Shown: piece after piece, positions 8,607 to 17,419 of the stretch | How positions within the stretch are numbered: position 1 is the first letter of the stretch | Layout: the number at the start of each line of letters is the position of its first letter | Source: Bacteroidetes bacterium GWF2_43_63 | GTDB lineage: Bacteria > Bacteroidota > Bacteroidia > Bacteroidales > DTU049 | Direction: 5' to 3' | DNA: 64,000 nucleotides | Assembly: GCA_001769275.1 (NCBI GenBank) | Contig: MEOQ01000026.1 | Span: 1 to 64,000, forward strand | Translations under genes and position numbers: made by a program | The notes under the pieces: model-generated | The model's database searches: none | What the model saw: only the letters and a program-made list of their open reading frames with translations | Told to the model about the DNA's origin: nothing

Positions 8607-10796
8607 ATGTGTCCTATGGCCAAAAGCAAAGTCGAATCCTGGTTTCTGAATACTGTTCAGGACAATAAAAAAATCAGCGCGCACTGCCTGTTGAATCCTG
8701 TGGTTACTGACAATTATGTAACACTCGGACAACTCACAGCATTGCGTTTTCTTGAGTGGGTATGCGATCATCCCGGAGGTGTGATTGCACTTCCGACTGG
8801 AAAAACACCAGAGTTTTTTATCAAATGGACACAGTTCTATCTCGAAAACTGGAGCCGTGAAATCAAAAAAGGCATATTGTCCGAAATTGGCTTCAAACCA
8901 AATGTGAAGCCCGATATGAAATCGCTGGAATTTTTTCAGCTCGATGAATTTTTTCCGATAGATCCGTCGCACGAACGCTCCTTCTCGCATTTCATCAATA
9001 CTTTTTACATCAAAGGTTTTGGCCTCGACCGTCGAAAAGCGCATCTGATCAACACTTGCGACATGCCCGACCGTAGTCGTATGAATCTTTGCGAACTTTT
9101 TTCGGATGGCGAAATTGATCTGAGTCTGCGCACACGTCAGGTGAAATCAGAAAAGGAACTGCACAAAAAAAGAGCCATTCAATACATCGATCAGATGTGT
9201 GCCGAATACGAAGAATCCATCCGAAAAGCAGGCGGTATCGGCTTTTTCCTTGGGGGCATTGGGCCGGATGGTCACATTGCATTCAATATTCGTGGCAGCC
9301 GTCACGACTCGGTCACACGTCTCGATCACATCAATTACGAAACGCAGGCAGCCGCTGCATCCGATCTGGGTGGAATCGAAAATGTACGCCGCAAAGCTGT
9401 TGTTACCATGGGTCTGCAAACCATTACTGCCAATCCCGATTGTACTGCCATTATAATTGCTGCAGGCGCCTCAAAATCAAAAGTAGTGGCCGATGCTATA
9501 TTGCATGAACCTTTACCGGAATTCCCGGCAACCAGCCTTCAGAAATTAAAGAATGCGCGCATGTTCATTACCCGAAGTGCCGCAGCAGGACTGATTGAGG
9601 AGAAATTTCCGGCATCGGCCGTTTCCGATCAGGCCATCAAAAACAAGATCCAGCGCGGACTTGATCTGCCTAAAGGGAAAGTGATCATGCACACCGCACC
9701 GCACCACGACGACATTGAATTGGCCTATTTTCCTGCCATCCATCATCTCGTGCGAAGCGACAAAAATGAAAATCATTTCGTGTATTGCACCAGTGGATTT
9801 ACGGCAGTAACAAACATCTACCTCGCTTCGGTACTCGAAGCAACGGCCGCTTTCCTCAGTAGTAGCGACATTCAGGACAAAGCATCCGAAATAAAATTAT
9901 TCGATATTTCATCCGGGAACTATGATATCACGGGCTATCTAAATGGTATCGCGCAGCAGCAAAAAGAAATTCAACTTTTACATATTGCCTGTCGCATGGT
10001 TCGCAATGTGGCTTCGCACCTGAATTCGCGCAGCTGGGAGAAAATAAAAAAATTCATTGAATCGATTTCAAACATCATTGCATCTCTCGAACCTGGCAGT
10101 AAAGAACCGGATGAAATCCATCTGGCCAAAGGCTGGGTGCGCGAATTCGAGGCCGAACTTGCCTGGGCGCATTTCGGATTGCCTGATTCCTACACGCATC
10201 ACATGCGATTGAAATTTTACTCGGCCGATATTTTTCCGGAGTATCCTAACTACAACGAAGATGTGCTGCCGATTTTCAATCTGATGAAAAAAATAAAACC
10301 CGATGTAATTACACTGGCCATCGATCCCGAAGGAAGTGGACCTGATACACATTATAAATCGCTCATGGCAATTTCGACAGCCATCGACGAATATGTAAAG
10401 AAAACCGGACGCACCGATATCCGCATCTGGGGCTACCGCAACGTGTGGTCGCATTTCAAACTCGGCGAAGTAAATACCATCATTCCTGTTTCATTAAACT
10501 CGCTGGCAGTGTTACACAATATGTTCAACACCTGCTTCCTGAGCCAGCGCTCCGCCTCGTTTCCGAGCTATGAATTCGATGGGACCTTCAGCGAACTCGC
10601 ACAGAAAATATGGGTTCAACAATTCAATGAACTTCGCACAATTCTGGGCGACAACTATTTTTACGAAAGCACCAGTCGTATGTTGAACCGCGCTTACGGA
10701 GCCATTTACATGAGCGATATGAGTTATCAGGAATTCACTGAATATCTGGTGCCACTCCGCAGACTACTTGAGTCGAAATCAATGCTGGAGAAATAG
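8607..10796 (+). CDS. NagB-like / PIG-L deacetylase two-domain fusion (amino-sugar metabolism)
   Basis: 729 residues. The N-terminal half (about 30-345) is a glucosamine-6-phosphate deaminase/isomerase-type domain: ALPTGKTPEF (61-70), LDEF (112-115) and GGIGPDGHIAFN (216-227), the latter the NagB signature. The C-terminal half (about 355-720) begins with TAPHHDDIELAYF (363-375), the metal-binding motif of PIG-L/LmbE N-acetylglucosaminyl deacetylases, with HH in place of the usual HP. Fused proteins of this type are known in Bacteroidota and are annotated as glucosamine-6-phosphate deaminase-like. A combined deacetylase plus deaminase acting on GlcNAc-phosphates is plausible but inferred. Longer than classic NagB (about 260). 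ATG 8607 is used; ATG 8616 is possible. Confidence 0.88.
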   Translation: MCPMAKSKVESWFLNTVQDNKKISAHCLLNPVVTDNYVTLGQLTALRFLEWVCDHPGGVIALPTGKTPEFFIKWTQFYLENWSREIKKGILSEIGFKPNVKPDMKSLEFFQLDEFFPIDPSHERSFSHFINTFYIKGFGLDRRKAHLINTCDMPDRSRMNLCELFSDGEIDLSLRTRQVKSEKELHKKRAIQYIDQMCAEYEESIRKAGGIGFFLGGIGPDGHIAFNIRGSRHDSVTRLDHINYETQAAAASDLGGIENVRRKAVVTMGLQTITANPDCTAIIIAAGASKSKVVADAILHEPLPEFPATSLQKLKNARMFITRSAAAGLIEEKFPASAVSDQAIKNKIQRGLDLPKGKVIMHTAPHHDDIELAYFPAIHHLVRSDKNENHFVYCTSGFTAVTNIYLASVLEATAAFLSSSDIQDKASEIKLFDISSGNYDITGYLNGIAQQQKEIQLLHIACRMVRNVASHLNSRSWEKIKKFIESISNIIASLEPGSKEPDEIHLAKGWVREFEAELAWAHFGLPDSYTHHMRLKFYSADIFPEYPNYNEDVLPIFNLMKKIKPDVITLAIDPEGSGPDTHYKSLMAISTAIDEYVKKTGRTDIRIWGYRNVWSHFKLGEVNTIIPVSLNSLAVLHNMFNTCFLSQRSASFPSYEFDGTFSELAQKIWVQQFNELRTILGDNYFYESTSRMLNRAYGAIYMSDMSYQEFTEYLVPLRRLLESKSMLEK

Positions 10797-10804
10797 CGGA
10801 ACGA

Positions 10805-10865
10805 GATACGAGATATGCATTAGGCATAAGTCATTAGGCGTAAGGCATAAGGCGTTGTGCGTTAA
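10805..10865. repeat. Short repeats of the ggcgtaaggcat type
   Basis: Runs of degenerate units (cattaggcataag, cattaggcgtaaggcat, aaggcgt) follow a gagatacgagatat stretch. The same two ingredients recur at about 57573-57690, marking a dispersed intergenic repeat family. Confidence 0.55.
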
Positions 10866-10929
10866 GCCATGGACCGCATGCCGCAAGCCTTCTCCAAAGC
10901 TCCTTGTCAGAGCTGATGGCTGACTACGC

Positions 10930-12303
10930 TTATTCCAGCCCGTACTTATCAATAAAATAAATCAGCGACGCCATTCCTGCGGCACCAAGCTGCATCTCAC
11001 GGCGCACAATTTTATCAAATGTGTCTTTGGCCGAATGATGATATTCGAAATATCGTTGCGAATCGCACACAATGCCCGCAAGTGCAGTAACGCTCCCTTT
11101 CAGAAAACCTACATCCACCCCGCTGCCACCTTTATACCACAAATAAAATCCATAGGGTTCCAGCAATTTTTTCCAGGAGGTGATTTTGTTGTAAGCCGCT
11201 TCCGGTGCGTCAATTGAGAAACCAGTTGGTAACGCAACCCCTCGATCGCTCTCCAATGCAAACAGGTGCTTTTCACTTTTCGCTAACGCTTCTTCTGCGT
11301 ATTTTTTTCCTCCGCGCTGATCCATTTCTTCATCAATGAACATTACCACACGCAAGGTATTATGCGGCTTGTAGCCAGTTTCAAAAAACAATCTTGCAAC
11401 TTCGAGCGATTGCATGCATCCACCACCATCATCATGCGCACCGGCAGAATTATACCACGAATCGAGATGTCCGCCTACAGTGATAATTCGCTCCGGATGC
11501 GATATTCCACGTATTTCACCAATCACATTTCCTTGCTCAACTTCTGGTAGTTCTTTGCACGAACTGCTTAAAAATACTTTTGCCTGCGGATATTTCATCA
11601 ACGCAGAATCAAGTTCTAATGCGTCTTTGGTGCTAATCGCAAATCCGGGAATTTTTATGTCAGTAGTTTTATAACGCATGATGCCGGTATGCGGGAAATC
11701 ATCAATCGCTGTATTGATCGACCGCACCAAAACAGCCACTGCACCCAGCTTCGAAGCTTCATCTGCGCCCAGCACACGCATTGAGGAATTCTCGCCATAC
11801 GCTCTGAAAGTATTCACGTATGTCTGATTCATTGGTCGGTTGAAATAAACAATCTTTCCATTTATGGTGGATGGATCTGCTTTCTTCATTTCATCCATAC
11901 TATTGAAAATCACTACCTGAGCGGTAATCCCGCCTTCTGGCGTCTGCACCGATCCGCCAAGAATATCAACAGTCAACGGAAATTTCTCTTTGTCATTCAA
12001 AGTGTACCATGCTGTATCCTGCCCGGGAAGCCATTGCCGCACCATGCAAGGCTGAATATAAACCGAATCAAATGGCATGCTTTTCATTATCTGCAACATG
12101 TATTGCATTGCATTATCCATGGCTGGCAAACCAGCAAGACGGCCCGGAGCAACATTGCATAGCCCTTCAAGATTTTTGTAGGAGACTTCGCTTTTCAACG
12201 CATTGTCAAAAACAGATTTTATCATCAGGGAGTCCGCATCCTGCGCTGTTGTACAAAAAGCTGATGCTAAAATTATAACTAAAAGAAATAATCCTTTTTT
12301 CAT
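10930..12303 (-). CDS. Exported M28-family zinc metallopeptidase (aminopeptidase / carboxypeptidase Q-like)
   Basis: 457 residues with a signal peptide (about 1-20, ending TTAQ), so periplasmic or secreted. A protease-associated insert (about 120-255) precedes the M28 catalytic core. Metal ligands fit the family: His279 in GGHLDSW, bridging Asp291 in GAHDDGGG, the general-base and ligand pair at DEE (324-326), Asp353 in ESDRG, and a C-terminal HH in FEYHHSAKDTFDKI. The family removes N-terminal residues from peptides or hydrolyses dipeptides using two zinc ions. The gene ends 18 bp before the CpsB start on the same strand, so it may be co-transcribed downstream... the order on the minus strand places it after cpsB. 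Physiological substrate unknown. Confidence 0.9.
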   Translation of the reverse strand: MKKGLFLLVIILASAFCTTAQDADSLMIKSVFDNALKSEVSYKNLEGLCNVAPGRLAGLPAMDNAMQYMLQIMKSMPFDSVYIQPCMVRQWLPGQDTAWYTLNDKEKFPLTVDILGGSVQTPEGGITAQVVIFNSMDEMKKADPSTINGKIVYFNRPMNQTYVNTFRAYGENSSMRVLGADEASKLGAVAVLVRSINTAIDDFPHTGIMRYKTTDIKIPGFAISTKDALELDSALMKYPQAKVFLSSSCKELPEVEQGNVIGEIRGISHPERIITVGGHLDSWYNSAGAHDDGGGCMQSLEVARLFFETGYKPHNTLRVVMFIDEEMDQRGGKKYAEEALAKSEKHLFALESDRGVALPTGFSIDAPEAAYNKITSWKKLLEPYGFYLWYKGGSGVDVGFLKGSVTALAGIVCDSQRYFEYHHSAKDTFDKIVRREMQLGAAGMASLIYFIDKYGLE

Positions 12304-12321
12304 AGATGTCGAGAAATTATA

Positions 12322-13062
12322 TCAGAATAATTCTGCATTCTTAAATACGCCACTTTTCAGAATACCCTGCAGCTTTTTATTGCCAAGACCATCAATGATT
12401 GCATTGGCGTAACGATCATTGTGGACATCGCTGCCAACTGCAGAAACAAATCCTTTCGCTATCAAATCAAACGCTCTCTGCCGGACTTCAGAACCATAAT
12501 AGCCACACAACGAAGGCAAATTAACCTGAAATACCACACCCGCTGAATGCAGATCAGCAAATATATTTTCATCAACCGGCCAGTAATTATAACGCTCCGG
12601 ATGCGCCAGGACAGGCGTGTATCCTTTCATCATCACATCCTGAAGCAAATTTTTGAACATCGGGTGAGGATTGTAATAAGATACCTCCACCAAAACATAT
12701 TTTTTTTCACCGAAAGAAATTAATCCTTCTTTGATGTGTTTTTCAAAACCATCATCAATCAGATATTCTGCAGCCACCTGCAATTCAAGTCCGGGTATTA
12801 AAGAAAATACAGATTTCTGCAACTTTTCAAAAACCGGAAAAATAGTTTCTATACCATTGCGATAATATTCAGCCTGCACATGAGGCGTGCAGACAATCTT
12901 CCGAAACCCGCATTCATACATACGTTTCAGAATATGCAATGACTCTTCTTCTGTCTTACAACCGTCATCTATGCCCGGAAGATAATGCGAGTGAATATCA
13001 GTCTTTAAAACTGAATAATCGACCAATTCAGGCTTTTGGAAAAAGTGACTAATCAAAGACAT
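12322..13062 (-). CDS. CpsB/YwqE-type PHP tyrosine phosphatase
   Basis: 246 residues of the PHP-fold, metal-dependent protein-tyrosine phosphatases that regulate capsule or exopolysaccharide synthesis by dephosphorylating a bacterial tyrosine kinase. Seen: DIHSHYLPGIDDG (22-34) gives the first metal ligands, CTPHV (58-62) the next His, HPERYNYW a further His, and GSDVHND near the C-terminus the last pair. Length matches YwqE/CpsB (about 245-255). The start overlaps the end of the upstream epimerase gene by 14 bp, so it is clearly in the same operon. No Wzc-like kinase or Wza-like exporter gene is in the window, so its partner must lie elsewhere. Confidence 0.88.
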   Translation of the reverse strand: MSLISHFFQKPELVDYSVLKTDIHSHYLPGIDDGCKTEEESLHILKRMYECGFRKIVCTPHVQAEYYRNGIETIFPVFEKLQKSVFSLIPGLELQVAAEYLIDDGFEKHIKEGLISFGEKKYVLVEVSYYNPHPMFKNLLQDVMMKGYTPVLAHPERYNYWPVDENIFADLHSAGVVFQVNLPSLCGYYGSEVRQRAFDLIAKGFVSAVGSDVHNDRYANAIIDGLGNKKLQGILKSGVFKNAELF

Positions 13063-14041
13063 TTTTATTTTTCTTAAACCATTCTATTGTTTTACGAAGA
13101 CCATTTTCAATTTCTGTATCAGGTTTGTATCCGATCAGATTCATGGCTTTGGCAATGCTCGCTGAAGATGAACGAATATCGCCCTGCCGCTCATTTTCAT
13201 ACACGACCTTCGATTTCCCACCACAAATTCCATTGACAACATTGAAAAGAGTATTCACTGAAGTTGAGCCACCACAGCCAATATTCATGACATTGTATCC
13301 AACCTGATCCAGCATGAACGCTGTGAGAATATTTGCATTGACAACATTGTCAACATATGTGAAATCACGGCTTTGCTCGCCATCACCAAATATTTTTGCA
13401 TTTTCTTTTTTCAGCGCATGATCTATGAATAAAGGAATCACGGCAGCATAAGCGCCTTTCGGATTCTGACGCGGACCAAACACGTTGAAATATCGTAAAC
13501 CTGTAATGCTCATGCCATAGAGATCGGTAAACACACTCGCATACAACTCATCTGTAACTTTACTAACAGCATAGGGCGACAATGGCTTCCCGGTTTTCTC
13601 TTCGGTCTTAGGTATCGTTGTGTCATCTCCATACACAGACGAAGACGAAGCAAAAACTACTTTTTTTACCTTATTAAGCCGACAAAGATGAAGTATATTT
13701 ACAAATCCGTGAACATTGTTTATATCAGTGGCAGGTGGATTCTCAACCGAACGTGGGACACTGCCCAGCGCGGCCTGATGAAACAAAACATCTGCTTTAA
13801 TGAAATGCGCCGCTATTGTATTGGCGTCATTAATATCTGCCTGCGCAAACGTGAATGCATCGTTGTCGAAATGATGCTTGATATTCTCAATGCTTCCTGT
13901 CAGCAAATTGTCGATGACAATAACGCGAGCAGCACCATGAGCCAGCAAAGCATCAGTTATATGCGAACCGATAAATCCTGCACCTCCGGTAACAATACAT
14001 TTCTTTCCTTTGATTTTTGAAAATATACTACCTGTTTTCAT
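13049..14041 (-). CDS. NAD-dependent sugar-nucleotide epimerase, WbpP/TviC-like (UDP-GlcNAc 4-epimerase)
   Basis: 330 residues, extended short-chain dehydrogenase. Rossmann motif TGGAGFIGSH (18-27), the serine-rich strand ASSSSVYG (131-138) and catalytic YAVSK (157-161). The stretch ALGSVPRSVENP (91-102) and the later FNVFGPRQNPKGAYAAVIP are characteristic of the WbpP/TviC/Gne group, which interconverts UDP-GlcNAc and UDP-GalNAc and often supports O-antigen or Vi-type polymers. It overlaps its upstream neighbour rfbB by 14 bp and its downstream neighbour cpsB by 14 bp. Substrate (acetylated versus uronic form) is inferred from motif resemblance. Confidence 0.87.
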   Translation of the reverse strand: MKTGSIFSKIKGKKCIVTGGAGFIGSHITDALLAHGAARVIVIDNLLTGSIENIKHHFDNDAFTFAQADINDANTIAAHFIKADVLFHQAALGSVPRSVENPPATDINNVHGFVNILHLCRLNKVKKVVFASSSSVYGDDTTIPKTEEKTGKPLSPYAVSKVTDELYASVFTDLYGMSITGLRYFNVFGPRQNPKGAYAAVIPLFIDHALKKENAKIFGDGEQSRDFTYVDNVVNANILTAFMLDQVGYNVMNIGCGGSTSVNTLFNVVNGICGGKSKVVYENERQGDIRSSSASIAKAMNLIGYKPDTEIENGLRKTIEWFKKNKNVFD

Positions 14042-15083
14042 ACATTTCTTTATAATAATTCATATAACTTCCTGATGTAATTCTATCCAGCCATTCCTGA
14101 TTTTTCAGATACCAGTCCACCGTTTTTTCAAGACCTTCTTCAAAGGTTACTGTTGGTTCCCAACCAAGCTCATTTTGAATTTTAGACGAATCAATGGCAT
14201 ATCGTAAATCGTGTCCAGCTCTGTCTTTTACATAGGTGATTAATTGTTCAGATGTGTGTGCTTCTCTTCCGAGCTTCGTATCCATTATACTACAAAGCAG
14301 CTTAACCAGATCAATATTTTTCCACTCGTTATTTCCACCTACATTGTAAGTTTCTCCAACTTTTCCTTCGTGAAAAACAAGATTAATAGCGGCGGCATGA
14401 TCTTCCACATAAAGCCAGTCGCGTACATTTAAACCCTGTCCGTAAACAGGAAGCGGCTTGTTATGAATGATATTGTTAATGATAAGCGGAATCAATTTTT
14501 CCGGAAAATGGTATGGACCGTAATTATTGCTGCAGTTCGTAATCACTGTAGGCAAGCCATATGTATGATGATACGCCATCACAAAATGATCGCTCGATGC
14601 TTTGGCCGCAGAATAAGGGCTGCGTGGATCATAGGATGTTTCTTCACTAAACAAGCCGGTTTCGCCAAGTGAACCAAACACCTCATCGGTAGAAATATGA
14701 TGGAATTTTTTACCATCCATGTTATCTTTCCAGAGATTCTTTGCGGCATTCAGAAGATTCACGGTTCCCATCACATTGGTCATGACAAACTCCGTTGGAT
14801 TGATTATACTTCTGTCAACATGCGATTCAGCCGCAAGATGCACAATCCCGTCTGGTTTGTATTCGCTGAAAATTTTATTGATGTGTTCGAAATCACAGAT
14901 GTCTGCTTTTATAAAAACATAATTGCTTTTTTTCTCAACATCGCGCAGATTATCTAGATTACCAGCATAAGTAAGTTTATCGAGATTAATAATTCTACAC
15001 TCCGGATATTTATTTACAAATAACCGAACTACGTGAGATCCGATAAAACCTGCTCCTCCGGTAACAATAATGGTTTTTTTCAT
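14028..15083 (-). CDS. rfbB: dTDP-glucose 4,6-dehydratase
   Basis: 351 residues, the usual length. It converts dTDP-glucose to dTDP-4-keto-6-deoxyglucose, the entry to dTDP-rhamnose and other deoxysugars. Seen: NAD motif TGGAGFIGSH (8-17), AAESHVDRSI (85-93), the diagnostic active site STDEVFG (131-137; Thr, Asp, Glu) and YSAAK (157-161), followed by NNYGPYHFPEKLIP. The RfbA, RfbC and RfbD partners are not in this window, so the rest of the pathway is encoded elsewhere or the intermediate feeds a different sugar. The start overlaps the stop of galE by four bases (ATGA), tight translational coupling. Confidence 0.94.
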   Translation of the reverse strand: MKKTIIVTGGAGFIGSHVVRLFVNKYPECRIINLDKLTYAGNLDNLRDVEKKSNYVFIKADICDFEHINKIFSEYKPDGIVHLAAESHVDRSIINPTEFVMTNVMGTVNLLNAAKNLWKDNMDGKKFHHISTDEVFGSLGETGLFSEETSYDPRSPYSAAKASSDHFVMAYHHTYGLPTVITNCSNNYGPYHFPEKLIPLIINNIIHNKPLPVYGQGLNVRDWLYVEDHAAAINLVFHEGKVGETYNVGGNNEWKNIDLVKLLCSIMDTKLGREAHTSEQLITYVKDRAGHDLRYAIDSSKIQNELGWEPTVTFEEGLEKTVDWYLKNQEWLDRITSGSYMNYYKEMYENR

Positions 15084-16105
15084 GATTTCTTTTCAATTTT
15101 ATTTCTGTAATTTTGTTCCCACTTCCATGCTGAAAGCGTTATTTCATCGAGTGTTCGGGTAGGCTTGAACCCCAAAACTTTTTCAGCTTTTGTGGTATCG
15201 GCCCATACTTTTTCTATATCACCCGGACGACGATCAACAATTTCATAAGGAAGTTTAAGCCCGCTGGTCTTTTCAAAACTCTGAATGACTTCAAGCACTG
15301 TAAAACCATGTCCACTGCCAAGATTAAACACTTCAATATGATTGTCATTCATTTTTTCGCAATATTCAAGCGACTTCACATGCGCCTGAGCAAGGTCCGA
15401 AACGTGGATGTAATCACGCACTGCGGTACCATCTTTCGTTTCATAATCACCACCAAAAACCTTCAGTTTGTCGCGCAAGCCAATAGCTGTTTGTGTAATA
15501 TATGGCATCAGATTATTCGGAACTCCGCGTGGCAACTCACCAATAAAAGACAATTCATGGGCTCCTGACGGATTGAAATATCTCAGCGAAACAATGCGCA
15601 TTCCCGGTTGTGACTTGATGAAATTCGCAATGATTTCTTCTCCTATTTGTTTTGTATGTCCGTAAGGCGACCATGCCGGACTAAAAGGCGTATCCTCGGT
15701 TACAGGAAGTACCTCACTCTGTCCGTACACAGTGCAAGAAGAAGAAAAAACAAACGATTTTATTTTTCGTTCCTTGCAAAAACCAAGAACACTCACTAAT
15801 GAGCCTACATTGTTTCGATAGTATTCAAGCGGATTTTCAACAGATTCACCAACACTTTTATACGCGGCAAAATGAATAACTCCATCAATATCATCCGGCA
15901 ATTTATTCAACTCTTCGCGGTTGCCAACATCCATTCTGTAAAATTCAGGACCAGTTCCGGTGATTAAGAAAATCCGCGCCAGCACAGACTCTTCGCTGTT
16001 TGATAAATCATCAGCAATCACAACATCCAGTCCGGCATTGATTAATTCAACAACAGTGTGCGAGCCGATATAGCCAAGTCCGCCTGTTACCAGAATTTTT
16101 TTCAT
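15080..16105 (-). CDS. galE: UDP-glucose 4-epimerase
   Basis: 341 residues, interconverts UDP-glucose and UDP-galactose. Rossmann GGLGYIGSH (8-16), HFAAYKSVGESVENPL (78-93), SSSCTVYG (121-128) and catalytic YGHTK (148-152) are typical GalE. LRYFNPSGAH and the C-terminal RRPGDIEKVWADTTKA complete the fit. It lies four bases after the nucleotide-sugar dehydrogenase and overlaps rfbB by four bases. In this operon it probably supplies UDP-Gal for surface polysaccharide rather than galactose catabolism, as no galK or galT is nearby. Confidence 0.94.
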   Translation of the reverse strand: MKKILVTGGLGYIGSHTVVELINAGLDVVIADDLSNSEESVLARIFLITGTGPEFYRMDVGNREELNKLPDDIDGVIHFAAYKSVGESVENPLEYYRNNVGSLVSVLGFCKERKIKSFVFSSSCTVYGQSEVLPVTEDTPFSPAWSPYGHTKQIGEEIIANFIKSQPGMRIVSLRYFNPSGAHELSFIGELPRGVPNNLMPYITQTAIGLRDKLKVFGGDYETKDGTAVRDYIHVSDLAQAHVKSLEYCEKMNDNHIEVFNLGSGHGFTVLEVIQSFEKTSGLKLPYEIVDRRPGDIEKVWADTTKAEKVLGFKPTRTLDEITLSAWKWEQNYRNKIEKKS

Positions 16106-16109
16106 ACTA

Positions 16110-17408
16110 CTATAAACTCCAGTAGGTTAAGTTCTTTATATTGTGTCGCAGAATGCCTTTCACATCAATCAGAACACCTTTATCATCGGTCAGCAACGAA
16201 GCTATTTTCTCTTCATTCAGATCCATGTAAGCGTCATGCATTACTGCAAGCACCACTGCATCGTATTTTCCCTGCGGTCCCGATGCCAGTGGCAATCCGT
16301 ATTCATGCTCAAACATTTTTGCATCGGCATGCGGATCGATCGCATCAACTTTCAATCCGTATGAAATTAGTTCATGGATTATATCAACTACTTTGCTGTT
16401 GCGGATGTCTGTAACGTTTTCCTTGAAGGTAACGCCCATTACAAGTACTTTGCTGTCGAGAATATTTCGACCTGCTTTGATGAGTTTTTTTACTAATTGT
16501 TTTGCCACATACGATCCCATACTGTCGTTCACAAAACGGCCTGCACGAATGATTTGCGGATGGTATTTATATTCCTGTGCTTTATGAACCAGATAATACG
16601 GATCAACTCCAATGCAATGTCCGCCAACAAGTCCCGGCTGAAATTTCAGAAAGTTCCACTTGGTGCCTGCTGCCTCAAGAACATCCAGTGTGTCAATTCC
16701 CATTCGTCCGAAAATAATTGAAAGCTCATTCATCAAACCAATGTTGATATCGCGCTGAGTGTTCTCAATGATTTTTGCAGCTTCAGCAACCTTAATGCTG
16801 GGCGCACGATGAACGCCGGCTTTGATCACAAGTTCGTAAATTTTTGCAACCTCTTCCAAAACTTCAGGGGTGTTCCCCGACACAATCTTTACAGTATTTG
16901 TGAGCGTATGCACTTTATCACCTGGATTGATGCGTTCCGGAGAATAACCAACATTGAAATCATGCGGAAATTTTAACCCGCTGAATTTCTCCATAATCGG
17001 AATGCAATCCTCTTCAGTTGCTCCCGGATAAACAGTTGATTCAAAAACAACCGTATCACCTTTTTTGAGAATCTTGCCAACCGTTTCACTTGCTTTCAAC
17101 AGCGGTGTCAGATCAGGCAAATTATGATTATCAATGGGTGTTGGCACCGCAACTATATGAAAGGATGCGGCTTTGAGGTCATCCGTGTTGCATGTGTATG
17201 TTATTCTTCTATTCAAAAATTCTTCTGAAGGGATTTCATCACTCGGGTCAATGTTATTCTTCATGAGTTCAACCCGGTCCGGCTTAATGTCGAATCCGAT
17301 AACATCGATGGTCCTTGCAAATTCAAGCGCAATGGGAAGACCTACATAACCGAGACCGATAACAGACAATTTTGTTTCGTGATTAAGTAGTTTTTCGTAA
17401 GTGTTCAT
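16110..17408 (-). CDS. UDP-N-acetyl-hexosamine 6-dehydrogenase (WbpO/TviB type)
   Basis: 432 residues, UDP-glucose/GDP-mannose dehydrogenase superfamily, NAD-dependent two-step oxidation of the C6 hydroxyl of a UDP-HexNAc to the uronic acid. Seen: GLGYVGLP (18-25), FESTVYPGATEEDC (122-135), YSPERINPGD (155-164), KVAEAAKIIENTQRD (206-220), and the catalytic Cys265 in VGGHCIGVDPYYL. TQRDINIGLMNEL and KWNFLKFQPGLVGGH resemble TviB/WbpO (UDP-GalNAc or UDP-GlcNAc) more than UDP-glucose dehydrogenases. In this operon it could provide the substrate of the WbpB/E/D enzymes next door or, with the WbpP-like epimerase, UDP-GalNAcA. Sequence alone does not decide. Confidence 0.88.
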   Translation of the reverse strand: MNTYEKLLNHETKLSVIGLGYVGLPIALEFARTIDVIGFDIKPDRVELMKNNIDPSDEIPSEEFLNRRITYTCNTDDLKAASFHIVAVPTPIDNHNLPDLTPLLKASETVGKILKKGDTVVFESTVYPGATEEDCIPIMEKFSGLKFPHDFNVGYSPERINPGDKVHTLTNTVKIVSGNTPEVLEEVAKIYELVIKAGVHRAPSIKVAEAAKIIENTQRDINIGLMNELSIIFGRMGIDTLDVLEAAGTKWNFLKFQPGLVGGHCIGVDPYYLVHKAQEYKYHPQIIRAGRFVNDSMGSYVAKQLVKKLIKAGRNILDSKVLVMGVTFKENVTDIRNSKVVDIIHELISYGLKVDAIDPHADAKMFEHEYGLPLASGPQGKYDAVVLAVMHDAYMDLNEEKIASLLTDDKGVLIDVKGILRHNIKNLTYWSL

Positions 17409-17419
17409 GGTTGCTTTTT

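Noticed and set aside
8607-10796. Reading the NagB/PIG-L gene as two genes joined by a frameshift
   Set aside because: The frame is continuous with no stop, and such fusions are known in the phylum.
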